Source: Cloeon dipterum
Taxonomy: Eukaryota > Arthropoda > Insecta > Ephemeroptera > Baetidae
Assembly: GCF_949628265.1 (NCBI RefSeq)
Contig: NC_088789.1
Span: forward strand, 3,472,001-3,536,000
Length of the DNA stretch: 64,000 bases
Direction: 5' to 3'
Below are positions 49,786 through 60,800 of this stretch, in pieces; the first letter of the stretch is position 1, and each line of letters begins with the position of its first letter. The notes under the pieces are model-generated. The model searched no databases and was not told where the DNA came from. It saw only the letters and a program-made list of their open reading frames with translations. The position numbers and the translations under genes are program-made.

Positions 49786-52393
49786 ATGGAGTCTGCCGGC
49801 AAAGTGGAAAGTGGGTTGGAAAATCCAGCCTTTGTCCCAGACAGGTTTATTATTTTTATTTTTAAGTTATTTCAACTGATTTATAATGTTATTTGAAGCT
49901 CAAATGATCGGAAGAAGTCTCAAGGTGGAGGCAGCATCACTAGCGGGGATTATGAGCCTTACAGTCAGAGAGTCCTCACGCTGCCAACCACGTAAGGATT
50001 GATAACTGACGGTCGTGCATTTTGATCGCGTGTAATAATATTGGATTTTCCATTACTTCCCCTTAAAGTGAATTATTGATCTACAGACTAATCTCACACC
50101 TGTCATTCCATCGATCCAATTAATCAAATTTAAAGAAAGGTTTCTTTCTCTGCCACCGAAGGTGCAGGCTCTCTTAATTTATTTTTTAATCACATTTGGG
50201 TTGAAATGTCATTCAAAAGTGTAAATAGTATTAACTGTCTGTTTGTTTTTCTTAAGTTTGTTTGAAATCCTCTTGAAGCGTCTAACAAGTATTTATTTAA
50301 CCAAAATTGTCATGACCGATAAGGCCGTTAACAAAAATGCACGACCTCTACTCAACAGATTTATTAGCATTTTTCTGAACTCGTGTCTAACTGCCTAGAA
50401 ACCTGGAGACGCTGCTGCATCTGATAAAAGGGAGCATGGGCAGCGGAATTCTAGCCATGCCAAATGCATTCAAAAACGCGGGTTACGTGTTTGGCGCAGT
50501 GGCGACGATCGCCATCGGCGTGATTTGCACATACACCGTTCACCTCCTGGTACCATTGTTGTCGCACTCAATTAGAGCACGGGTGTTATTTAGCCAACCG
50601 GATATTGCAGGTGCAGAGCTCATACGCCCTTTGCAAGCGCCGGAAAGTGCCTAGTATGGGCTATCCAGAGACGATGGAAGCGGCGATGCGAGATGGACCG
50701 GGATACTTTCCCAAAATAGCTCCTTATGCCGAGTAATTAACACAATTTGACCAACAGTTTTTAATCTGGTGGAAATATTAACTAAATAACCTCAAAATGA
50801 AATTATTTTCTTTTAATAATTTGATGGACCAAAACTAGAGGTCTCAGCCGCGAGATTTAAGGCGGCTGGTGGGACCGGCTTAGCTGAATTGTTTGCCTGG
50901 CGGCAATTGGTAGCTGGCTGAGACCTCTAACCAAAACAATTATTTTTTCAGCCCATTAAAATAGGACCAAGTGCAAAAAGATAATCATTAAAATAATAAT
51001 TTTTCACAAACATAATCTTGGTGAACACTAGAAAAGTATCGCTCTTTGAATACTAATAGAAAACCCAGAGTAACTTAAGAAAAAGATCAAAAGTGTCCTA
51101 AACGAAATCATTTTCAAATAAAATTTTGCAAAACTACATCCCCTTTAAGTTAAATCGGTTTGTTTCAAGCGAGTTCCATTAAAACATATAATTATATTTT
51201 TAGGTACATTGTGAATTTCTTCATATTCCTGTTCCAAGTCGGTACCTGCTGCGTTTATTTTGTCTTCATATCTTCCAACATACAAAGGGTATATCTGTCA
51301 ATAAATATTTTAACAATAAAAAACATGAGTAACATCTACATAATAGGTTATGGGCGAGTACATCAACGAAATCGACGTTCGTCTGTACATGTGCATGATT
51401 TTTCTGCCCATTGCGCTGCTGAATTTGGTTCGGAAACTGAAATACTTGGCACCGTTTTCTGCTCTATCAAACTTTTTGATCGTCACCGGCGTCGCCATCA
51501 CACTGTACTACATATTTCGCGATGGATTGCCGGATATTTCTCAACGAAACTGGATTGGAGAGGCTCGAGGAATACCGCTTTTCTTTGGAACAGTTTTGTT
51601 TGCACTTGAATGTATTGGAGTGGTACGTGTGATTTAAGCCAGTAGTAGATCACTTTCCTGATAAGTAAAACCCTTGCATAGATAATGCCGCTGGAGAACA
51701 ATATGAAAACGCCAAAGTCGTTTGGCGGCCCCACCGGAGTTTTCAACCAAGCCATGCTGGTTATTATTTTCCTCTACACAAGTTTGGGTCTGTTCGGTTA
51801 CTTGGAATACGGAGAAAAAATTGAGGGATCAATTACCCTCAACCTGCCAAATAATGAAATGTAAATTACCCTACTCAAATGAGACTGATATTCACAACTC
51901 TTTTATTTTAGATTGGCGCAAGTGGTTCAAATCATGATGGCAGTGGCTATTTTCCTGACATACCCTCTGCAATGTTACGTAGCTGTTGATATTCTTTGGA
52001 ACACGTATTTGAGTCCTAAGGTGCAGAGCAAGAAGAGGAAACTCGCTGGAGAATACGGCGTCAGAACGGGAATCGTCCTTTTAACTTGTATAACCCAAAA
52101 GTTCAAACCCAACGCACGAATACTAATTATTGTCTATTACAGTTGGCTTGGCAGTTGCGATTCCAAACCTTGAATTGTTCATTTCGCTGGTCGGTGCTCT
52201 TGCTCTGAGCATGGTTGGAATTATTCTTCCACCTATCATCGCGATGGCAACTTTCGAGCACCAAAGAAGAGGATGGAGAATATACAAAAACATTGCGATT
52301 GTAATTTTCGGAATATTAGGAATGCTAACCGGCACGTACGTTAGCATTGTTGATATCGTTCACAGCTTGTCATCATCCTCATCGTCGTTGTAA
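49786..52393 (+). CDS. SLC36 proton-coupled amino acid transporter, copy 2
   Basis: Exons: 49786-49844, 49899-49991, 50399-50549, 50611-50732, 51204-51288, 51347-51622, 51682-51860, 51912-52087, 52143-52393, giving 463 aa. Two donors are weak (GTTTAT after exon 1, GTACCA after exon 3), but phase, homology and the parallel junctions of copies 1 and 3 support them. Signatures: HLIKGSMGSGILAMPNAF (about residues 56-73), GTCCVYFVF, PLENNMKTPKSFGG, and FEHQRRGWR before the final membrane segment. Start chosen at 49786: ENPAF aligns with SNPAF of copy 1, and an acceptor lies just upstream. The predicted role is proton-coupled uptake or lysosomal efflux of small amino acids, by family. A hAT-type MITE sits in the intron at 50733-51203. 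It is closer to copy 3 than to copy 1. Confidence 0.92.
50836..50929 (+). mobile_element. Non-autonomous hAT-type MITE, copy C (94 bp)
   Basis: Perfect 14-bp terminal inverted repeats TAGAGGTCTCAGCC (50836-50849) and GGCTGAGACCTCTA (50916-50929) are flanked by a perfect 8-bp direct repeat ACCAAAAC (50828-50835 and 50930-50937). The interior (GCGAGATTTAAGGCGGCTG, GGGACCGGCTTAG) is an internally deleted version of copy B in the same orientation. It lies in an intron of SLC36 copy 2 and appears to be the youngest insertion, since ends and target duplication are intact. Confidence 0.9.
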
Positions 52394-52426
52394 ATAAATT
52401 GTTACAGCTCTCTGCCTGATGAAATT

Positions 52427-52432
52427 AATAAA
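52427..52432 (+). terminator. Poly(A) signal candidate, SLC36 copy 2
   Basis: AATAAA 34 bp after the stop codon. Another AATAAA overlaps the stop codon itself (52393-52398). A very short 3' untranslated region is implied. Confidence 0.5.
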
Positions 52433-53746
52433 TTATTGCTTCGTTCAGAGATTTGGTTATGTATGGTATGTCTAATGTAGAAGCCTTCAAGAGTGTCGTT
52501 TTTAATTAATATTTTGAGAGACAAATGTAAATTCCGTATATTCTACGCTAATAAGGATGCGAAAATATTTTTAAATAGAAAAAATTCAAAATAATGTTGC
52601 ATTATATAATAAATCGACATTATTTCGGCTCATCTTTTTTTATTTTTAAACAATATGGAAGAACAGGTGGTTCATTTTCCAGGTGATATTATTTACATAA
52701 AAACTTTCCTTTAATTGAGATCATTTTCTCACGGAACATAAGCAAATATTTTATTCATATTTGGACTAATTACCTACTATATCTTAAAATTAAACAAAAG
52801 CAGATTTCTATGATGATCAGGCTTGTGTCAGAATTTTCCTATTCGCTTGATCCCAAATCAGGATCTCTCATAATCATTAAATTTCTTGACCAAAGAGCCG
52901 AAGTGGTCACCGCAGATTGTGCAGCGTCTTGAATTCCAATCGGCCGAGTCGAATGCGTCATGAATCAGTTTCAGAGTGGCACACTACCCGCTTTACAGAA
53001 CTGTCAAGCGGCACGTTTCTTTCACCGAGTAAGGCGAGTATATCGCTGTTTCCAGAGTATCATTGTGTTGTTCATATGAGTCATACGAGTAAAAAATTAA
53101 TTTACTCAATTTTAATCCCTACGGCCTAAAGTGATGTGATATTTTCATTTTTAAAAATTAAATGAACTATTACAATTTTCTACTAATTTGTATAAATTAA
53201 ATAAATAAAGTATCACTAACAATAAGTAAAGTAAAATTGTTGCATTAAGTTACCATAATATTATTCTTAAGTCTATACTAAAACAGAAAATTTAAATATG
53301 CGGTAAACCAAACCACACAAACACATGACCACACATTTTTGGCCGATGAACTACTGATGTAAAAACGGGGACAAAAAATACAGAACTGAATCCCGTTGAG
53401 ATATCAGGGTAGGTTTACCCTGACGGAAACTACCAAGAAGAGTTATGTGACAATAAATTAGTTTTCTTCAAAATGACTCAAAGGATAAGCGATTTAGGCG
53501 ATTTAGGATTAGGAAACCAGTATTGTTGCGCGGAAAAGCTTGATAAGATTTACCTAAAATACATTATCACTACGCCTCCTTTCCTACATTTTCTGATACT
53601 CCATAAGAACAAATACTACAATGAATATCAGCCTGAAATATTTTTGACGCTCTGACGAAGAAGTAAAAACATTAAACTATTTCCTTGCGACACGTCTATC
53701 AGCACGAGTTACTTGCACAATAATATTTACAACTGCCACGAAAGGA
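52433..53746. other. Spacer between SLC36 copies 2 and 3
   Basis: About 1.3 kb of AT-rich DNA without recognisable coding sequence. It has a small palindrome TCAGGGTA/TACCCTGA at 53404-53423 (perfect 8-bp arms, 4-bp loop). It presumably holds upstream regulatory DNA of copy 3. Confidence 0.5.
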
Positions 53747-53754
53747 TATATAAG
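53747..53754 (+). promoter_or_regulatory. TATA-box candidate for SLC36 copy 3
   Basis: TATATAAG lies 104 bp upstream of the first ATG (53851). Transcription starting about 30 bp downstream would give a short leader of about 70 bp. The other two copies show no equally clear TATA element near their first exons. In AT-rich DNA a chance match is possible. Confidence 0.4.
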
Positions 53755-53850
53755 ACTCAAGTGAAGAACTATGGAGCTTCCAAACGCCGTTGGACCACAG
53801 AGAGCTTCAACTCATGTAGCGTAGAGGAAACAACAGGAAAGAAGAGCGAT

Positions 53851-56800
53851 ATGGTACTTCCTAGCAGTGATCTGGCCTTGGAACAGGTATGATTTGCTTT
53901 AGAAGGTTTATAAGAGTTCCTTAATATTTAAATCTCATCTTAAATTTTGGAAACATCGAAAATATCAAAATCAGGTAAAAGTAACTTTCCATTAGATATC
54001 TTTAACTACGTATCAGCCTTTTAAAATGTTAATCTAAAAATTTATTGCACTTTTCTTCCTTGATAATGACAGTATATCAATTAAAAAAAGCTTGGGCGCT
54101 TCACAAATCCCTATTAATGTGATAAAATTAGTCATAAAATTAAAGGACAGGATTAAAGTCCAAAGATTGTTCCTTTTACGGCATTTATAATACTAAATGC
54201 TTGAGCCAGAAATTGTTACGATTGCAGACATTGTTAAATCCATCTTATCACTGGAAGACGACTCAGGAATTTTTCACGGCATGTCTGTGTTTGACTATTG
54301 TGTCAATTTATTTTATAGGTGCAATTAATTTCTTTGACTCAAACATCTAGCTCGTTCATTACACGGTGCTAAAGATTAACTCGACTCACTGTTGAGTTGA
54401 ATAAACGCACTTTCTGTTTCACGTATAAATCGCGCTGACACGGTTAGCGGCAGCGAAATTCCCCCGGAAACTGGTTTCTTAAAATTTCCCAAGTGAATAC
54501 GCCTTGAAGACTGTAATTCAAATGGCAGGAGGCAGATTAAACAGCAAACGGATTCTCTATTCGCAAGTCAGACAGCAGGACGGTGCGCTGCGCCTAAACG
54601 TGACTGTCTTTTCAGGCTTAACTCTCTAATTTACAACACAATGGTTCGCTGCGCGGCCTTTGTTTTTATCAGTTAAATTGCACATTTTCGGGAGGGAAGT
54701 TAGGGACGTTTTTCCCAACTGTGCATAACAGTTTTGACATTCGTGCACACAGGTGGAAATGAGCCAGACTGTGAGAAACTCTCAAAAGGCCGAGAACGCC
54801 TCGAAAATCGGGTGAGTAAATGGTTTTGCTTTATTAAACGCGCTACTCATCCACTCCTGTAATTCGTCGTTATATCACTTTGTGAGTAAATTTGAGTGGT
54901 TTCAATTCTTAAGATCATTAAGCCATCCTTAATTGTTACTTTTATAATTGAATTATTCAAATTAGGAACTGTACATCAACAATATATTTTTAATGCATAT
55001 CATTAATAATGCATAATAATTATTATTGAGTTTGAAATTTAAATATCGTTAGTGGGTTTAAAAATAATCGATTCTGAAAATTATAGATTTTAATTTAAAT
55101 ATTTGAATGTTATTGGAATTAAATTAAGGGATAAAGAGCGATATAGTGATTCAAACAACAATTGATTTTAATTGTAAAAAAAACTAGTAATTTAACATAA
55201 AGGGACAAAATCTTTTCCCGAAAAATGTATTTCCTTATTGAAATAATCAGCAGACAATTTTATTTTCCAATTCTAAATTTCAGCCCAGACAGAGAGAAGG
55301 GACGGGGAAATGGTTCAACACAATGCGACTTTGAGCCTTATGAGCACCGAGCCGTGCATCTACCAACAAAGTAAAATTCTAAATCAAATTCTACCATTAT
55401 GTAAATTTAATTAACTGTCTTGAATGAATATTCACTCAACAGCAACTTGGACACACTGCTCCACGTCATCAAAGGCATCATGGGAAGCGGGATCTTAGCA
55501 ATGCCGGATGCCTTCAAAAACTCTGGTTACGCATTGGGAACAGCGGCAACGATTTTTATCGGCATTGTGCAGTCTTACTGTGTCCATCAACTGGTTAGTT
55601 ATTAAAACTTAGTTACTGTCGATGTTAATATCATTTTCCACACTAGGTCCGGACCGCATACGAATTGAGCAAGCGAAAACAGGTTGCGAGCATGACCTAC
55701 CCTGAGACTGCTAGGGAGGCAATGTTGGCAGGACCGACATGGATGAAAAAATTAGCTCCATATGCTGGGTAATTAAATTTGTTGTCATCTATTAGAGGAT
55801 AAAGAGTGCAACTTCTGAGTCAAAGGGAAATTGGAATTAAACTCTAAATAATACTAATGAAAACTACGCGAGATTTCGGTTTAGGCCTAATCAGAGTAGA
55901 ATTAAAAGTTCTTACTTATTTGTTTGGCGGAACAATCGGAGTATTTATGAAAAGCTCTATACAGCAAGAGGTAATTCCGACGAGTGTTGAAATGCGAGTT
56001 AGTCTGATATGAAAAAGGAAAATTTCTTTTGAGCAGATTGTAGTCTTAGTTTTAAAATGTGTATAGAACAGTTTGTGCACTAAAGTAAAGGTGACATTTC
56101 TGTCATAGACCTGCAATGCGGCAAAAAATTAAACAAGTGCAATCGTACTTACAAACAAGCCAATACTTCACAAAGGGTTTATGTGCTAAATGCACGATCC
56201 ACGATGTTGCGAATGTGCTTAGTGCACGTAGTAAAGCATAATAATAACACCGACTAGATATATAGTAGGCTTGTAATTTTTCCGCCAAGAGATTGGAAAA
56301 ATGGATTTATTTCCTATGTCACTTGGACGTAAATGCAGATGAATTTGAACTGATTATACGCTTTCTTTTTTTCCAAAAAGCAATAGATATAAATATAAAC
56401 AGGCAATAATGTTTCATTCCAGCACCGTTGTGAATGTTTTCATCTTCTCTTTCCAACTGGGTACGTGCTGCGTGTATTTCGTCTTCATATCTTCGAATTT
56501 AAAACGGGTAATAATTAGCATAACATTATCTGATATTCAAGTTCAGTGATTGACTAAAAAATCCCGCGCGCAGGTGTGCGATATCTACTTCGACCCGATA
56601 GACGTTCGGATCTACATGTGCTTCATCCTTGTGCCAATAATCCTGGCCAATTTAGTTCGCAACCTGAAGTACCTCACACCCTTCTCGGGCATTTCCAACG
56701 TGACCATCGTCTCATCGCTGGGCATCACCCTTTACTACGTCTTTAGAGATGGACTGGGGCCTATTTCAGAGAAAGCCGCGGTTGGAGAAGCTAGGGGCTT

Positions 56801-57617
56801 CCCTCTATTTTTCGGAACAGTCTTGTTCGCCCTAACTTGCATTGGAATGGTTCGTCACACGATGCTTCATTTACCATTCAAATAATCTGATTTAACCCTA
56901 GATCATGCCGCTGGAAAACAACATGAAGAGGCCGAAAAAGTTTGGAGGCACGTTCGGAGTATTCAACGCTGCTATGGTCATTATTATATTCCTCTACGTC
57001 ACGATTGGTTTGCTTGGATATTTGAAATATGGATCTGGTGTGATGGGCTCGATCACCTTGAACCTGCCCGAAGAAGAAAAGTATTTAACACGATAAAGTA
57101 AAAAGAAGAAATTAATAAAATTAATTAATCAAATAAAGGTTAGCTCAAGCAGTCCAAATAATGATTGCGATTGGCGTGTTCCTGTCATACCCGCTGCAGT
57201 GCTACGTCGCCATCGACATTGTATGGACACAGACGCTTAAGCCGAAGCTCATGGAAAAGAAGTATAAAGTTTTGCTTCCTTTTGAACTTGGGGTACGCGT
57301 TGCGCTGGTAGTGATTCCATGTGAGTATTTATGACACAAAGAAGAGGGCAAATTTAATTTATTTTAACAAAATTTATTTAGTCGCCCTTGCGGTGGCCAT
57401 CCCGAAATTGGGGCTGTTCATCTCCCTTGTGGGTGCGCTGACGCTGAGCATTGTGGCAATCTCTCTACCACCATTCATGGAAATCGGCACATTTGAGCAC
57501 CAACGAAGAGGATGGAGACTGATCAAAAATATTGCACTCATCATATTTGGTCTCTTGGGTTTGGTCACAGGAACGTATGTCAGTATCGAGGATATTGTTA
57601 AATCGTTTTCCACGTGA
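53851..57617 (+). CDS. SLC36 proton-coupled amino acid transporter, copy 3
   Basis: Exons: 53851-53886, 54753-54811, 55284-55370, 55443-55593, 55647-55768, 56423-56507, 56574-56849, 56902-57080, 57139-57320, 57382-57617, giving 470 aa and ending TGA. Junction phases agree throughout, and the last seven introns match copies 1 and 2. Signatures: HVIKGIMGSGILAMPDAF (about residues 66-83), GTCCVYFVF, PLENNMKRPKKFGG, FEHQRRGWR and GTYVSIEDIV at the C-terminus. The first exon (12 residues, phase 0) has no counterpart in copy 2. If it is only leader, translation would start at ATG 54759 and give 456 aa. The seventh transporter-core exon is two codons longer than in copies 1 and 2. Function is inferred from family as for its neighbours. 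It converges on the zinc-ribbon gene, with 229 bp between stop codons. Confidence 0.91.
55769..56422 (+). other. SLC36 copy 3 long core intron: no further feature
   Basis: A 654-bp AT-rich intron, longer than the 70 bp (copy 1) and 471 bp (copy 2) at the same position. No repeat or gene was recognised in it. Confidence 0.6.
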
Positions 57618-57753
57618 TTACTTAGGTTTTAAATATTACTTAAGCAACTTCAAACTAACTTAATCGAGATTTGATAATTTCCAAGCTATTATTGTATATA
57701 ATAAGATAACACAACAAGATTGCATATATTATGAATCTGACAGAGTTGCAGAT

Positions 57754-57759
57754 TTTATT
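57754..57759 (-). terminator. Poly(A) signal candidate of the zinc-ribbon gene
   Basis: TTTATT on the plus strand reads AATAAA on the minus strand, about 90 bp past the TAG stop at 57847-57849. Confidence 0.5.
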
Positions 57760-57809
57760 GAAGTTAACTGTATTTTGATTTATGCAAAGTTTACATACCG
57801 TTGCAAACA

Positions 57810-57815
57810 AATAAA
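57810..57815 (+). terminator. Poly(A) signal candidate of SLC36 copy 3
   Basis: AATAAA about 190 bp past the stop. It lies beyond the opposite-strand signal at 57754-57759, so the two 3' untranslated regions would overlap. Confidence 0.4.
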
Positions 57816-57846
57816 ATAATTATATACCAGTACAGAGCAGATCTTT

Positions 57847-60800
57847 CTAATGGTACTCACCACTGAAGTCTTTGCCGGCGGTAAAGATCTCATCAGGAAA
57901 GCAGCTAAGTTGGTGGTCATAGAAGGCATCAACCCGCAGACCAAAGGGAATGGTCTCGAGATATTCCTTGGCCTTGTCATTGCACTCAAGGCCAACGGCA
58001 GTTTTCCAGTCACTAATGACGATCAGTTCTGCCTGGATCGCATCTTCCACTGCACACTTGCTTTCAGAAGCAGTTTGCTCCTTACTGCTTCCACTGCTGG
58101 AGGGCGCGTGGTACTTGCCTGGGTCTTTCATTTGCGCAAAGTCGAGCTCTTTTGGTAGAGATTTCGCCCCATTGACCGGGGTCACTTTACAGAACTGAGG
58201 AGTGGGGTTTGAACAAAAGGTGCACACTTTGAAGTTGGAGGTTGAGAATCCGCAGAAGAGGCAGAACATCATCGACTTGTCAGTTAACATTCTTGGCTGA
58301 AATTTGACGCTGTTGGCACCAGGTTTTTCTCCAACATTCTGGGCTTCGATTAAGAATTGACTGTCCTTGTCAACGATGCACTTGAAGCACTCAGTGCATT
58401 TTGGAGCACTGGTCACAAATGACAAGCAGCTTGAGCAGAAAATAACAACTCCAAGTTTCATGCATGGTACCTGTAAAATATTGTATTCCTTATTAAAGTT
58501 TTAAGAAAAAAAAACGCGAAAATACTAATACAATTAATTTAACAAGTTTGAATTTGAATATATGAATCTAACATACTGGAGAAGTAATAGTTGGCCTGCC
58601 CTCGTCAAACGCTGGGTGCCTAGTACTTGTTTTAGGAAAAATAGCAAGCGATGTCGGTAGGATCACATTGTGGCACTTTGAGCAGCGATTGAAATCCCAA
58701 CTCCAGTTCAGGCAGCTTTCGCACTGGACGACCCCCTTTTCTCTGAATCTTGGCTCCTGAATATATCAAAAATGTTTATCTTCAATAAATTTATATCAAC
58801 TGTTATCTAGAAATCAAGCACTTTTTGACCGATTTTTCTTTTGAAATTTAGTAAAATAGCTAATAGTATAATCAGAAAATTAATATACACAAATAGATTC
58901 TGAGAGGTCCACTGCTTTTTTTCAGTCAGTGTTTTCTGATTCCTTCAATCAAATCTTTATGAAGGCGATACGCAAATTGAACAGGCCCGTTAAAATTAAT
59001 TTAATCGTACTTTTCCATAAATGCAGCAATACTAACAAAGATAAACTTTAAGTTATGAAAACATAAATATTTTAAAGATTCCAAAACAATTTTCAGATAT
59101 TACAAATAGCAAATTAATAAATTTGGAAACAGGCCAATGCTGCAGCGCATTTGGAAAAAGGAAAGATATTTAACCCAAATTTATTACTGTCGAGCTAGCC
59201 CTTAGTTTCATTAAATTAATTTATAATTGAAAGAAGTTTTCCAAAAGCATTGGATCTCTACTTTTTTTGGTTTCCAAAAATGAGTTTACTTTCTTTAATT
59301 TAATAATAAAAAGACAACTCTTGATTTGGTAGACTTACATATCCCTTTGGTAGCTCAAGCGGATCTTCCCGCCGATCTTTCTTGGTGATAGTGCCACAGT
59401 TAACTTGGGGATCCTCTCTTGACAAGGCATCAAGCTTGAAGTTGCCTGGAATGATTTTTCCTTGCAGATTCCTCCCCTTGCGTGCAGCAGTTTTGCTTAG
59501 CTCAGTCACCTTCACAACCGACGGGATTAACAGGCCACAGTGAATGCACTTTTGTTTATCCGTGGTCAGTTCGCACTGCGGGCACTCAAAGTAGACTCCA
59601 TTGACCATGCGAGGAGTGTACGGAAACAGGGTTTCTTTGCTGCCGTCATGGGACAGTTTGGTGTTCTTGAAGCTCACCAAGACTGCCACATAATTCCTTT
59701 GCTTTTCGCCGCAGAATTCGCACTGACGCAAATTCTTGCTGTATTTTTTGCACTCATGGCACACAGACATTTTACCAGGTTTGAAATTTGGGACCTGAAA
59801 TTGAAAATTTAAATTGATAAAAACGCGTTTTTTTCTTACAAGTGGGAATTGGACCAATTCAGAAAATAATGAAATTTATTTTTCTTTAAATCTATATATA
59901 ATAAGATTTTTAATTTCTGTCAGGTTGCTCCTTGGAAATCAAAAAGTCGACTGCGGACTCTTTCTAAAATATTGCAATACAACTCTTTGCTATAATAAAA
60001 TCAAGCTGATTTGAGATGTTTCCATAAAATTGTTGAGCTACTTCCAACAGAATTTCATTTTGAAAACTAAAGAGAAATTTCAAGTGAATAAACAGAACAG
60101 AAACAGATTCAATTGGATTACATGAATTACTTTTCCACCTCTCTATAATTACTATAGAATAAAAACCAAAAATTAAAAAGACAAACTAGCCTTATCATAT
60201 TGATTTTTCAGGTTATATAAGCGAAAATAGAAAAACAACGTAAATTGTATACCGGAATTGGGTCATAGATTGGCTTAGCTGGGCCATATCCAATGCCGTA
60301 CAGGCTGCCTGCCGTCAGCTCTACTAGATTTTTGTTTTTAGGAAGCTGCCTCATGCAGTGTGTGCATCGGAAGATGTCAAATGAGAGTGACACACACCAC
60401 GGGCAAGTCGCTAGCATGTTTTCCTTGTAGACTGGAACCTACAAATAAATTATTAAGCCAATGAAAAAATCTGCTTAATTTGTAGTACTAACATAGTTAG
60501 GGGGATTTGTTTTGATTATTCCATCCACGAGTTGAGATCTAACTGGCCACATATAGTCAAAAACAAAGGCAGAATTTGAGGCCGAAGAGATCACAACAAA
60601 TTTGGGAATCATGGAACCACAGTGAACGCAAAGTTGGCGATCAAACCTCATGCTCAAGAAGCAAGATGGACACTCGATGAAACACTGGCCAACTTTACGG
60701 GGTCTAAATGGAAGCACCTGCAGGAAAAGTATTGAGATGTAACAAATATAACACTATAGTATTAAATACATACCAACTTGGTATCTGTAAAAATGCTTTC

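Noticed and set aside
53404..53423. Small perfect palindrome upstream of SLC36 copy 3 as a hormone response element
   Set aside because: The half-sites (TCAGGGTA) do not match the AGGTCA-type core of nuclear receptor sites. Chance is sufficient.
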